Source: Clostridiales bacterium (lineage in GTDB: Bacteria; Bacillota; Clostridia; Oscillospirales; Acutalibacteraceae). Taken from it: a stretch of 41,475 bases of DNA. The translations under genes were made by a program, and so were the position numbers. Each line of letters opens with the position of its first letter. Within the stretch, counting starts at the first letter, position 1. The stretch lies in assembly GCA_012523185.1 (NCBI GenBank), contig JAAYIY010000060.1:1-41475 (forward strand), written 5' to 3'. Below the pieces are notes generated by a model that saw only the letters and a list, made by a program, of their open reading frames with translations, was not told the origin of the DNA and did not search any database. Positions 15,949-28,200 of this stretch are shown here, one piece after another.

Positions 15949-17244
15949 TTAATCTCTCAAGTCGACAATCCTTTGTGCCTTGCCGACAAATCGCTCAAGC
16001 GTCTTAGGCTCAAGAATGCTGACCTTGCATCGGATTCCCAATATTGTATATAAGTCGTGCTGAAGCTGTTTGTTTAGCTTTTCGATCGCTCCGTAGCTTT
16101 CAAGCAGCGAACTGTCAACAAGCTCAACTTTGACCTCAAGCGCGTCATAAAATCCCTCGCGTCTTACGACAAGCTGGTAATTTCCGCCGATTTGCTCGTT
16201 TCCGACTATCACGCTCTCAATCTGCGACGGGAAAACGTTGACGCCTCTGATTTTGAGCATGTCATCGCTCCTGCCCTTAACCTTGTCCATACGGACGCCT
16301 GTGCGCCCGCACCTGCAAGGCTCATAATTGAGGCGCGTAATATCCCTTGTGCGGTAACGCAGAAGCGGAATCCCCTCTTTGCACAGCGTTGTGACAAGCA
16401 GCTCGCCTGTTTCTCCCTCGGAAAGTCGTTCGCATGATTCGGAATTTATGATTTCCGGGATAAAATAATCCTCGTTAAAGTGAAGACCGTCGCGCTCTCT
16501 GCATTCGCCAGAAACACCGGGACCCATAAGCTCGCTCATGCCGTAATTGTCAGTGGCAAAAAGCCCCCATCCCTTTTCAATCTCAGAGCGCATTTCCGGA
16601 GTGCAACCCTCAGAGCCGAAAAGACCAAGCTTTAGGTTATAATCGCTCATGGGGAAAGGCTGCTCCTTAGCCGTCTCACACATATAAAGCGCGTAGGACG
16701 GCGTGGCGACAAGCGCCGTCGTGCCGAAATCGCGCATATACATAAGTGTCTTTTCTGTGTTGCCGCTCGAATTAGGAATAACTGCGGCGCCTATCTTTTC
16801 AAGTCCGTAATGAAGCCCCAACGCCCCTGTGAACATTCCGTATCCGAATGAAATCTGGACGACATCGTCGCTTGTCGCTCCTGCCGCCGTCACAATCCTT
16901 GCGACACAGTCCGCCCAGTGGTCGATATCCGCTTTCGTGTAACCGACGACAGTCGGCTTACCCGTCGTACCGGACGAAGCGTGTATGCGTTCGATTTTGT
17001 TTAAGGGCTGTGCGAAAAGCCCGAAAGGATAATTGTCCCTCAGGTCTTCTTTTGTTGTTATCGGTATATGTTTTATATCCTCAACGGATTTGATTTTTTC
17101 CGGTGTAACTCCCGCTTCGTCAAGGCGCTTTGTGTAAAACGGAACGTTACGGTAACAATAATCGACAGTCCACCTGAGCCGCTCAAGCTGGTAAGCATCC
17201 ATTTCTTTTCGGCTCATGGTTTCGATGTCTTTTTGAAAAAACAT
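15949..17244 (-). CDS. paaK: Phenylacetate-CoA ligase family enzyme (copy 2)
   Basis: A 431-residue adenylate-forming ligase parallel to the copy at 12257. Motifs: IHASSGTTGKPTVVGYTKAD, DNYGMSELMGPGV, LLRYRTRDITRL and GRSDDMLKIRGVNVFPSQIE. It acts in the cytosol on aryl-acetate or a similar acid. In an amino-acid fermenting anaerobe it could recover ATP from aryl-acetyl-CoA made by IorAB, or activate imported acid; the direction is inference. It is the second gene of the operon, 39 bp after the symporter, with a GGTGGTGA site before its ATG, and 27 bp before iorA. Confidence 0.9.
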   Translation of the reverse strand: MFFQKDIETMSRKEMDAYQLERLRWTVDYCYRNVPFYTKRLDEAGVTPEKIKSVEDIKHIPITTKEDLRDNYPFGLFAQPLNKIERIHASSGTTGKPTVVGYTKADIDHWADCVARIVTAAGATSDDVVQISFGYGMFTGALGLHYGLEKIGAAVIPNSSGNTEKTLMYMRDFGTTALVATPSYALYMCETAKEQPFPMSDYNLKLGLFGSEGCTPEMRSEIEKGWGLFATDNYGMSELMGPGVSGECRERDGLHFNEDYFIPEIINSESCERLSEGETGELLVTTLCKEGIPLLRYRTRDITRLNYEPCRCGRTGVRMDKVKGRSDDMLKIRGVNVFPSQIESVIVGNEQIGGNYQLVVRREGFYDALEVKVELVDSSLLESYGAIEKLNKQLQHDLYTILGIRCKVSILEPKTLERFVGKAQRIVDLRD

Positions 17245-17283
17245 ATTAAATCACCACCAAATAATCAGTTTATTTTATCATAT

Positions 17284-18801
17284 TCATTCGTTTTCTACAA
17301 TAGCGTTATAGAAAAATTCAGAATTTTCGTCATCCTTTTTATTCTTAAAAACAGCCGAGCCGACAAGGCACAGGATTATCGAAAAAATCATTGCCGCGCA
17401 GGCAAAAACAGGTCCGCGCGCCGCCAAATCGACGACATTGGCATTTGTAACACCAAAAAGAGTGGCAATCTTGCACGCCGCCGGAATCACAGCCAATGAG
17501 AACCCACCGATAATCGCGCACCACGCGCCGCCCTTTGTCAGTTTTTTATAGTAAAGGGCAAGCACATAAGGAGCAAGGAACGAGCCTGAAATAATCCCCC
17601 ATGAATAGCTCATCATGTCAAGTATCGGCGTGTCTGTGTTTGCGACGACATATGACAGCGCGATAAAAAGAACGCACAGCACCTTTGTCAAAATCCTGAT
17701 ATTTTTGTCGCTCATGTCTTTTTTGATGCCCTTGACAAAATCAATTGAAACAGTGGAGCTTGCCGTGAGAGTTATGGAGCAAAGCGTCGATACGGAAGCC
17801 GCAAGGAGGAGAACAATAACAACTCCGAGAAGAATCGAGGGAAGGCTAACTTCTTTCAGCATCATCGGCACTATGTAATCCTGAGCAGGCATATTGTCCG
17901 CCGTAAAAAAGCGGTGGCAAAGAGAGCCGATAAAATATCCGCCGCCGGCGACAAGGAGCGCGAAAAAGGTGGAAATTTTTATACCTCTTTTTGCCTGCTC
18001 GTCGTCCTTTATGCCGAAATATTTCTGAATCATTTGAGGAAGCCCCCATGTGCCGAACGATGTCATCAGCACTGTGGCGATAAGTCCGAGCGCGGCGTCA
18101 AACCCAAGCTTCGGAAGCCCGCGTTCTGTTTTGGCGTATTCGGCTATACCGCTGAATCCGCCGACCGCGTTGCTGCGTATGACAAAGAAAATGAGCAAAG
18201 CAACACCGAACATCATGATTATCCCCTGCGCAAAGTCCGCCCTTGCCTGCACAAGATATCCGCCGAGAATCAAAAGCAGAGCCGCCACCGCGGCAATAAT
18301 AACAAGGCATATTGTGACGTCTATTCCGAGAAGCACATCGGCGACTGACGCAAGACCCTTGTAAACGGATGCCGAGTAAGGAATCAAAAATATAAAAATT
18401 ACGATGCAGGAAAACAGCTTCATGCTGTTGCTCCCGTAACGATAAAAGAAATATTGAGGCATTGTTTTGATTTTGAGACGGTGCGACACGTCTCGTGTTT
18501 TTCTCGCAAGCATTTTCCAAGCAAGCCAAGAGCCGAAAACCGCATTTCCGATGCCCGCCGAAATACCCCAAAGCCCATACTTAAGGCCTGTCCCTCCGGC
18601 ATAGCCGACAAACATTACTGCCGAAAAATAAGCTGTGCCGTATGACAAAGCCGAGAGCCACGCACCGGCCTTCCTGCCGCCGACAGTGATGTCCGCAACG
18701 CTTTTCGCTTTTCTTCCCGTGACTATTCCTATTACTGCCATGAGCGCGATATAAGCGGCTATTGTAAACCATACACCGGGAGCGCTTGCGTGAATATTCA
18801 T
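17284..18801 (-). CDS. Sodium:solute symporter (SSS family)
   Basis: A 505-residue membrane transporter with about 13 hydrophobic helices. The N-terminus has the SSS layout (FTIAAYIALMAVIGIVTGRK, then SVADITVGGRKAGAWLSALS) and further family features (GTAYFSAVMFVGYAGG, SSTVSIDF). It should couple Na+ entry to uptake of an organic solute. As first gene of the ior/paaK operon, an aromatic acid or amino acid is a reasonable substrate guess, but this is inferred from position only. The ATG at 18801 has a GGAGGAATTAC site; the open frame further upstream to 18849 lacks one. A repeat-rich leader and promoter precede it. Confidence 0.85.
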   Translation of the reverse strand: MNIHASAPGVWFTIAAYIALMAVIGIVTGRKAKSVADITVGGRKAGAWLSALSYGTAYFSAVMFVGYAGGTGLKYGLWGISAGIGNAVFGSWLAWKMLARKTRDVSHRLKIKTMPQYFFYRYGSNSMKLFSCIVIFIFLIPYSASVYKGLASVADVLLGIDVTICLVIIAAVAALLLILGGYLVQARADFAQGIIMMFGVALLIFFVIRSNAVGGFSGIAEYAKTERGLPKLGFDAALGLIATVLMTSFGTWGLPQMIQKYFGIKDDEQAKRGIKISTFFALLVAGGGYFIGSLCHRFFTADNMPAQDYIVPMMLKEVSLPSILLGVVIVLLLAASVSTLCSITLTASSTVSIDFVKGIKKDMSDKNIRILTKVLCVLFIALSYVVANTDTPILDMMSYSWGIISGSFLAPYVLALYYKKLTKGGAWCAIIGGFSLAVIPAACKIATLFGVTNANVVDLAARGPVFACAAMIFSIILCLVGSAVFKNKKDDENSEFFYNAIVENE

Positions 18802-18951
18802 TGTAATTCCTCCGTTAGCAATATTTGCTTTGACGGACTTTCGCTTCAAAACCTAAAGGCTTTCAGACCTTTAAAACTTAAAGACCTTTCAGACCTTTTA
18901 AGCCCACAAGGTTTTAAGGCTTTAAAGCTTTAAAGCTTTTATCCACTAAAG
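18802..18951 (-). promoter_or_regulatory. Repeat-rich 5' leader of the symporter/ior operon
   Basis: The roughly 150-nt transcribed leader predicted from the promoter contains two direct repeats of AAAGGTCTGAAAG and two or three copies of an AAAGCTTT palindrome near its 5' end, followed by the ribosome site. Alternative pairings between AAAGGTCTTT-like and AAAGCTTT stretches look possible. It matches no riboswitch consensus that I recognise. Protein-binding repeats or an attenuator are possible. Confidence 0.4.
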
Positions 18952-18958
18952 TGATATA

Positions 18959-18987
18959 ATCATATACCTTTATTGTGTTTTTGTCAA
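18959..18987 (-). promoter_or_regulatory. Sigma-A promoter of the symporter/ior operon
   Basis: On the minus strand, a perfect TTGACA (18982-18987) and TATGAT (18959-18964) are spaced by 17 bp. The start point would be near 18952, about 150 bp before the symporter ATG. From here to the giant gene terminator (18988-19125) nothing else was recognised. Confidence 0.75.
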
Positions 18988-19125
18988 GGTGTAATCTTGA
19001 GTTTTGTAGTATTAAAAAGTTATATGTCAAGAGTGAAATGTTTTGCCGAAAAATTCATCAAGATAATTCAAATTTGCCGGTTGTTTTCCGAGTGTTTATA
19101 GTGTGTGCTGAACCTCCTTTTCAGA

Positions 19126-19183
19126 TAAAAAGAATCGCCCTTAGCACAAGACTAAGAGCGATTTGTCAGCGGCGTCTCGCCGC
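19126..19183 (-). terminator. Terminator of the giant-protein gene, with adjacent GC hairpin
   Basis: On the minus strand, AAATCGCTCTTAG pairs with CTAAGGGCGATT around a short loop (one mismatch) and is followed by a T-rich tract, CTTTTT. Just before it, GCGGCG-TCT-CGCCGC (19169-19183) forms a compact palindrome. Both lie about 100 bp after the stop codon of the giant gene. The remaining sequence from 19184 to 19275 shows nothing further. Confidence 0.75.
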
Positions 19184-19275
19184 CGGTGTGAGATGCGGAA
19201 TCCAAAGCTAACGGACAATCCCCTGCTTTGCTACAGTGCCGTTTGTCACAGTTCGTTTAAGGTTTTGAGACAAGC

Positions 19276-22200
19276 TTACGGAGCAACAGGAGGTGTCGTG
19301 AGCGATGCCCATGATTCGCTGTACAGCGTAAAGGTGTTGCCGTCGCCGTCAGTGTATGTCAAATAAAATCTTCCGGTTCTGACGGAATCGGGCGCGACTC
19401 TGTTGACAGACATCTTTATCTGTCCTGTCTCGGTTATCGTTGAGCCGACAAGCTTTTGAACACCGACGCCGTTTATGGAGCCGCCGATTATAAAGTTTTC
19501 GGACGTGACGCCATCCGCCTGATTTGTGAGCAGCAAGCCGAACTCGACAATCTCGTAACCTTCAGGTATGAGTATGGAGCCGGAGTAAGAAAGGCTGTAA
19601 GCTCCGTTTACTACGGTAATATGGTTTTGCGACGCGCTGTTGGTGATGATGGACGGGACTTGGACTATTGCGTCCTCTAAGTCGGCATATACGGCGTGAA
19701 GCTCTAAATCACTTGCTGACACAAAGCTGTAAACTTCGCTGTAGCTTACGATTGAACCGTTTTCGTCCACCCAATGCGAGAACTTTTTGCCGTCCTCCGG
19801 CTTGTCGGCTATTGCCGTTACTCCGGAGAACATGTCAACCCTCAACGCGCATTTGCCGTTTGCTGTGCCGTCAAACACTGAAATAAGGTTTCTTGAATCA
19901 CTTTCGACAAATATTGCCGTGAATCGTGTTTGCTCGGATACGATAAATGTATAAAAGCCGTTGAGATATTCACGCGTATTGTCGGCGTGTGTTACATATA
20001 TTTGGTTAAGCTCATATCCTTTTTGGCAGATTGGTTTAATGCTCACCGTGGTGCCGTAGTTGATTTTGAGACTTCCCGCCTGCGGAGCAGCAAGATTTTG
20101 TCCGACATACGCGAGCAGAGAGCCGCCGATGGAGGTTGAAAGGGATATATCGCAGGCGATGGCGTCATATATGGCGCAGACAGTCAGACTTGATGCCGGC
20201 ATCTTAGTCGGCAGCACGCTGGAATCCCAATAGGCGATGAATCCCTCTCTTTCAGGTATAGGCGGAGAAGTGATTGTCGCCCCGAACTCGAATTCGGAGG
20301 ACGCGGCTTCCACACCGTCAATTACCCAGGAAATCGAGTATTTATTTATTGACCATTTCGCCGTGAGAGTGTGGTTTTGGGTGGCTGTGACGACAGTTTC
20401 CGCCGTTATCTTGTCCTCTCCGCTTGTGAACCAACCGTCAAGCGTGTGCCCTGTCCTTTCGGGAGACGGGAGCGTGCCGTAAGCGGAGTTAAATGTGACG
20501 CTCTTATCCGCGCATGTGATTTCGCTGACTGTCGTGTTAAAGCTGACAGTGTAAGAGGCGCAGTCCCACACTGCTTTCAGCGTGTGGTTTTGAGCTGTCT
20601 CAACGATGGAATCCTTTGTAATCAAAGCATTGTTAATATACCAGCCCATGAAGTTGTAGCCGGGGCGTGTGGTCGTGGGAAGCTCCCCGTATTTTGTGTC
20701 AAACGTACATGTTATGCCGGAGGCGCTTGAACCTCCGTCAGCATTAAAGCTGACAGAATATTGACGAGCAGTCCAGCTTGCAGTGAGGGAGTGAGGCTCG
20801 ACGGCTGTGACTTGAATGTCGGAAGTGATGGTGTCTCCGCCATATTTCCAGCCGTTAAAGATGTATCCCGCCCTGTCAGGCGACGGAAGCGCGCCGTAGG
20901 CTTGATGGTAAGTGACGGTTATGCTGTTAAATGACAGGCTTGACGTGCCTGTAATAAAGCTAACTTGATATACCAAAGGCGCCCACCCTGCTGTCAGCTC
21001 ATGGTCAGAAGCAGTCGAGACAGTTGAAAAGGCGTTTATGATGGTTGTCTCATCCAAGTGCCAGCCTGTGAAAATGTGACCTGTCTTTACAGGGTTCGGC
21101 AAATCGCCGTATTGCTGACCGAATGTGACGGAAATGTCCTGCGCCGAGGAGCCCCCGTCAGACTTAAAGCTGACAGTATATTGTCTTGCGCTCCAATGAG
21201 CCGTCAAAGTGTGGTTTATTGTCGCCGTGACGACTGTTTCGGATGTGATGCGGGTCTGACCTGAAAACCAGCCGTCAAAAATATAGCCTGTTCTTTCAGG
21301 GTCGGGAAGCTGACCGTAAGCGGAGTCGTAAGAAACAGTCTTGTTTTCGCAGACAACGGAGCTGTCGCCCGTGATAAAGCTCAGCGTGAGAACCTTTGCA
21401 GACCATACGGCAGTGAGTGAATGGTTGTTTGGAACATTGACGAGATCGCCTGCCGCAACAAAGCTTGTGCCGTGCTTCCAGCCGTCAAAGCTATAGCCGA
21501 TCCTTGAAATCGTCGGCAACGAGCCGTATTCCAAGCCGAAAGTGACCTGAATGCTGTCGCATGACAGGCCGTCGACACCCGTTGTAAACGACACGGTATA
21601 TACAGCGGCCGTCCATTTTGCGGTCAACGTGTGGTTCCCCGCAGTCATGACGACACTTGAGGGTGTAACGATGTCGCTGTTAAGGTACCAGCCGTCGAAG
21701 ATATAGCCGGTGCGGACAGGGGTCGTAAGTCCGGTATATTGTGAGGCGAAAGTTACGTTTATCGGATCGCATATCAAGCCCTCAACGCCTGTGTTAAAGC
21801 TGACTGTATATTGCTTTGCGCTCCATTGGGCGTGCAGTGTGTGCGCTCCGTCTGTGGAAACGATTGATTCGGAAGTGACTTTTGCCCCGTCGTTGTACCA
21901 CCCGCCAAAAGAGTAGCCGGTTCTTGACGGTGACGGAAGAACGCCATATGGCGAATCAAATATGACGCCTATGCTGTCGAAAATCAAGCCGTCAACACCG
22001 GTGCTGAAGCTGACATTAAATGAATGCGCACTCCAATGCGCTGTGAATGTCTGGTTTGACGCAACGCTGACAGTGTCGGTTGACTTGACGATTGCGTTTG
22101 ACGCGTTGTACCATCCGGCAAAGTCATAACCTTTCCTGTCAGGGTTCGGCAGATTGGCGTATGTTGAGCCGTATGTGACATTGACCGGCGTGCAGCTAAG

Positions 22201-25200
22201 ACCGTCGGCATTTGTCACAAAAGAGATTGTGTATAAGTTTGCGGACCACGAAGCCGACAGCGTGTGGTCTGACGCGACAAGCATCAAATCGTCGGCAAGC
22301 ACCTTTTCGCCAAGGTAGTACCAGCCGTCAAATGTGTAGCCTGCCCTTGCAGGCGCGGGAAGTGCGCCGTATTCCTGATTAAATGTCGCCTCGATATCAT
22401 TGAAAGAAAGACCTGCGACGCCTGTTTGGAAGCTGACATTATATGAGTTTGCCGCCCAAACAGCCGAAAGAGAATGATTCGCGGCGGTTTTCACAATTGT
22501 TGTTGAGTTGATGCCGTCGATGCCGAGGAACCACCCTATAAAGCTGTAGCCGTTTCTTTCAGGCGACGGTAAAGCTCCGTATAACGAGTCGTAAATCACA
22601 TCAATGCTGTCGCATGAAATCCCGCTGACTTTTGTGTCAAAGCTCACTGTATATTCTTTAGCGATCCAAAGAGCCGAAAGAGTGTGCGCGGAAGAAGCGG
22701 CGACAATTGTGTCTGAAGAAATATATTCGCCGTTATAAAACCAGCAGTCAAATGTGTATCCCGTGCGCGTTGGCGTCGGAAGCTGACCGTAGGCGGCTCC
22801 TGTCAGGACAGAAATGGGGTCAAGGCTGTAGCCTGTCACGCCTGTGTTAAAGCTCACGCTAAAATAAAGCGATTTCCAACGGGCGGTAAGCTCATGATTG
22901 CTCGCCGTGAGGGCGATTGATTCGGGCGTGATTAACGTGTCGTTTAAATACCACCCCAAAAACTCATGACCGTATCTTGAAGTTGACGGAAGTGTGCCGT
23001 AAGCCTCGCTGTAAGTGACGGATTTTGAAGCCGCTTCCGAGCCTGAAGCCGAGTTAAATGAAACTGTGTATGTGTTTACCGTCCATTTAGCTTTGATTGT
23101 GTGATTCGAGGTTTGATAGCATAGTGTGGAGCTTGTTATTTGTGTGCCGTTAAGATACCAGCCATCGAAAGAATACCCCGTCCTTGTGGGATTTGTCTCC
23201 GGCAATAGCATATAAGTCATGTTGTATTGAACTGTGAACGGCGCGCACTCCGAACCGCCGTCAGAATCAAGCGTGACTGTATAGATGCTTTTTGTCCACC
23301 TTGCCCTTAGTGTGATATCTTCACCGTAGTCAAAAATTGTCGATGAGTTGACAAGCGTACTGATGTTTGGATATGTCCAGCTGTCGAAATCATATCCCGT
23401 CCTTATGGGGACAGGCAGTGTCCCGAGAGTCGCCCCGGACGCGACTGTTTTTGAATATCCGACTTCTTCCCCGCCGTTGGAGTCAAAATAGACTTCATAA
23501 GTCTGCGCCGTTGTCCAAGAGGCTGTCAAGGTGTGGTTTGAAGCTTTTTGGACAGTCGAGGACGGCGTGATAAGGTTGTCGTTATAATACCAACCGAGGA
23601 AGGCACAGCCTGCTTTGACAGGCGTCGGCAATGCGCCGTAAGAGCCTGCGAAAGTTACAGTTATGTCGGAATGTGACGAGCCGCCTTCCGAATCAAATGA
23701 AACGGTGTATGTCAGCGCCGACCATTTGGCAAAAAGAGTGTGTGCGGCGTTAATCATTATTGTTGTGTCGCCGTATATTGTTGTGTCGTTGTCATAAAAC
23801 CACCCGCAAAACTCATAGCCGGTTTTTGACGTGACAGGAAGAGTGCCGTATGCGGAATCGCTGTTTACAAGAATGTCCGAACACGGCGTGCCTCCGTTTG
23901 TGTTGAAGCTGATTGTGTTTGCGTTAGCTGCCCAATGAGCATACAGCTTTATGTTGCCCGACAAGTCAGCGATGGTTGAGGAAGTGATGAGAGTTGTGTT
24001 GTCGTTCATATACCAGCCGCTGAAAGTGTAGCCGTCTTTTATGGGGGTGCTAAGAGAGCCAAACGGAAAACCGTTTGTGACAGTAATATTTGAAACAGCC
24101 GTCCCGCCGTTTGAGTCAAACGACACGATATATGACTGAGCCGCCTGCCACGCGGCAGTGAGCGTGTGATCCTGGGCTTTTGTCACAACTGTGCTTTCTG
24201 TTATCAAGGCGGAATTAAGGTACCATCCCGCAAAGTTCGACCCGACAAGCGTCGGAACAGGCATTTCGCCGTATGTTCCGCCAAAGAAAACAGTTATACT
24301 GTCAACGGCGCTGCCGCCGTTTGAGTTGAAGGAGATTGTGTATTGATTGCTGTTCCATACAGCGGTCAGCTCGTGAGCCGATGTTGCCGTGACAATTGTC
24401 GTCGAGTTGATAAACGACGATCCGTACAGCCAGCCTCTGAAGCTGTAACCCGTCCGCGTTGTTGTCGGCAGTGTGCCGTATGCCTGACCGTGATTTACAG
24501 TGATGCTGCTTGCGGCACTGCCGCCGGCGGCGTTGAATGTCACTGTGTAAGTCTCGGACGACCAGCTTGCTTTCAGCGTATGGTTTGCCGCCCTTGAAAC
24601 TGTCGTGGAGGATGTTATCAAAGCTTCGGAAAGATACCATCCTGAGAATATATAGCCTGTTTTAGTCGGTGAGGGCAGCGTGCCGTAAGCGGAGTCAAAT
24701 GTGACTGCCTTTGAGTCGCACAGCGAACCGCCGTCAGAATTGAAGGTTACTGTGTAAGCATTCGGCGTCCAGTCGGCGGACAACTGATGGTCGGAAGAAA
24801 CATTGACAATGCTCTCCGATGTTATGAATCCGCCGCCGTATTTCCAGCCGTTAAATTTGTAGCCGGTTCTGGACGCGGCGGGAAGCGCGCCGTATGGCTC
24901 GGCAAAAACAACGGCGATAGGGTCAAGCGTCTGCCCTGACACTCCCGTTGAAAAAGTCACCGTGTATGTATCTGACGCCCAGCGCGCCTTTAGCTGATGG
25001 TTTGTGTTAAACAAAACGGAAGTGGTTTTTGTAACGCGCGTTGCGCCGCTGTACCAACCGGCAAAAACATAGCCGCTTTTTGTCGGCACCGGGAGGGTGC
25101 CGTAAACAGAGCCGTAAAGAACGCTGACGCTTTCGCAAGGCGAACCGCCGTCAGAATCAAATGACACGGTTACATAGACATATGGCGACCATGAGGCAGT

Positions 25201-28200
25201 CAAGGTGTGGTTGCTGCTTGTGGCGACGATTGTCTCGCTTGTGACAGGGTTGCCGTCAAGCGTCCATCCCGTGAACCAATGACCGCTTCGCTCCGGCACG
25301 GGCAGCGCGCCGTAAGCAGAGCCAAAAACAACATTTTTGGAAGCCGCGGACGATCCGCCGTTTGAATTAAATGAAACACTGTAAGTCAGCGCCGACCAGC
25401 GCGCTGTCAGCGCGTGATTTGACGCGGTGGACACAAGAGTCGAAGAGGTGATTTTGGAGTCCCCCAAATACCAGCCGACAAAGGTGTAGCCCGCTCTCGT
25501 CGGCGAAGGCAGCGTGCCGTAAGACGAATCAAATATGATTGTTTTGCTTTGATATGTCAGACCCGCGACGCCTGTCGTATAGCTTAATGTGTATGATTTT
25601 GCCGACCAGCTTGCCGAAAGTGTATGGTTTGTGGCGGCAGAAACAATTGACGAGGATGTAATCTGCGTGCCGAAATAATACCACCCCAAGAAGTTATATC
25701 CCGTCCTTGCGGGCGAAGGCAGTGTGCCGTAAGCAGAGTTGTAAGTGACTGTCTTTGGATTGCATGTCAACCCCGCGACATTGGTGTTAAAACTGACTGT
25801 GTATGTAGAATAATTCCAAATTGCCACGGCAGGCACGATATCATTGTCAATTGCCGTTAGGTTTGAAACACTGCTCCCCGCACTGTATGTTTCGCCGTTT
25901 ATAAGCCAGCCTGTTTGGATTGAGCCGGTTTTGCTGAACCCGCCGTATGACGGCAGGACATACGAAGCGCCGTAAACAGCCGTGATGCTGCCCACGGAGC
26001 CTGTTGCTCCGCTCCCGCCGGAAAAAGTAATTTTATATGAAATCGGGCTCCACTGCGCATAAAAAGTCCCGTTCTCATCGTAATGCCATGTTAATGACAT
26101 TCCACCCGAAAAGATTGTGCTGTGATTATTCAGCTTCCAGCCGACAAAGTTGTGCCCTGTCCGCGTCGGTATGTTGATTGGCAGGGCATATGTCCCCTCG
26201 TATTCGATGGTGTTGCCCGAGTGACCTATCAAACTGACCGGGTCGCCGCCGTTCAGGTTGTATGAAACGGTGTAATTTTTTGCGTTCCATTGCGCGACAA
26301 AGCAAATATCCAGTGTGAAATCGCAGGGCAAGGTATCGCCAGGATTGTAATGATTGCCGTTATGGTCAAGCATCCAGTTTACGAAGGTATAGCCGGTTTT
26401 AACGGGAGAGCTTGACGGCAGCGTGTATTCAAGCCCATAAGTAGCCGTCATGCTTGCGCCAAGCGGATTAAATGTGCCGCCGACTGTCTCGTATGTTACA
26501 TTATATATGTGCGCGTTGTAATAAAAAATCCACGACATATTGTCAGAGTCGGCAAAAACTTCGTCAGACGACACAGTCCCTTGACCCGTTTGCGCAACTT
26601 CCGAAAATCTTTTGAAGCTGTTTGCATAGTCGCATCCGGTAAAATCATGAGCCTGTACCGAAATCATATCACCAAGCTCGTATCCTTTTGTTTCAGTCAA
26701 AAATGTAACATCCGTGGATGCGTAAACATGCTTAATTGTCGCCGTGCTCGTTCTTGGCGTGATGACCGAGGATGTGCTGCCAATTTGCGAAGCGGCCGTA
26801 TTAATTTCTGTTTGTGTCGCCCTTGGATTGCCCAAAACGACTGCCGCGTTTTTCATCGCCAAATCGTAGGTATCAAAAGCAGCGGTGTTTGTGAAAAGCA
26901 GACGTTGCTTATTCATTAATATCTCGTTGTTATAAGCTATGCGCAACGCGGTTTTGTCGACAAAAGTAAGTTCTAATTTGACTGTTCCTGTCACAGAGTC
27001 GGTTCTGCTTTCTTTTGCGCCGACAACTCTGCCGACAATCGATACCGTGCTTACGTTTGTGTTTATTGCGGCGTTGATGCTTTTTGATGAATTTGCGTTA
27101 TCAGAGGTGAACAGCCTTGTTCCGCTGTAATCGTTAAGAGCGTCAATTGACTGCGAATATATCGTATTATCACCGAAATCAAGATAGTTTGTTTGGCTAT
27201 CCGCGCTTTTTCCGGTGCATTGTGTCGCATTGTTGACATCAAGTCCGATGCAAAGCTGCGGTATTTGCTTAAAGTTTGTGTAGCGACTTTTGTCGACTGT
27301 CAGCTTGCCTTTGCCGCCGGTCACACTCACGGACTTGGAACCGCCGCTTGATTTGTCGCTTACAGTTTCCATTCCCGCGCCCGTCGTCCTGATATTCCCC
27401 TCTCCGCTGGCGTTTTCAAACGCTGTTCCGCCGAAGGGCGCGTATTTGTATGCGTATGAACCGCCTGAAACCGAGTGTATGCCCGCAAGCCAAACAGTGC
27501 CGGTCACGCTCATTGTCGAATGTGCCCAGCCGGATACGTTTTTAGTTGTTTCCGCATAGCCCCCGGCAGCGGCGGCTGATGACGTCCCGTAAAGCGGGGC
27601 GTAAACATATGTATAGTTGTATGCGTAAAGTACGGCGCTGCCGACATTAAAGCTTGCCGTCCACTTAATGACGGCGCTTGAGCCGGAAGCTAAGGCGTCC
27701 GTCATTGTCCCCGAGCTGACAGCGCCGGAGATGGTGTTGCCCGACGCGGAGTTTGGGGAAAAATTGATTGAGCTTAAAGAGCCGCCCGAAATAACATCCG
27801 CGGATATGGTGATATTTGTCGCGTCGGCTCTGTAAAAATAAATGTTGCCGGTCGTCTTTGCCCCGTTTGAGTTAAGAGCGCCGTTGTTTTCGTTGACCCT
27901 GTCGACATAATACTGGAACGATTTCATGTTTGACGGGTTCAGATAAATAGTTTCGGGCACATAAAAATATGTGTAGCTTACAGAGGTGTCCTCCTCAAGC
28001 ACAACATCGATTTTAATTTTTCGCCCGTTTGTGATATCTGACGCAGAAATCGTCACAGGCACGTTTACCGCGTCCTCAAATCCGAATCTTGTGGCGGTGT
28101 AGTAGTATGTGCCGGCGGGAAGCTGATAGTAGTAAACGGAGTTAATAGGCGTCATCACGGCATTTGAGGCATCCTTGAGAACAAATGTCGTGACGGTTGA

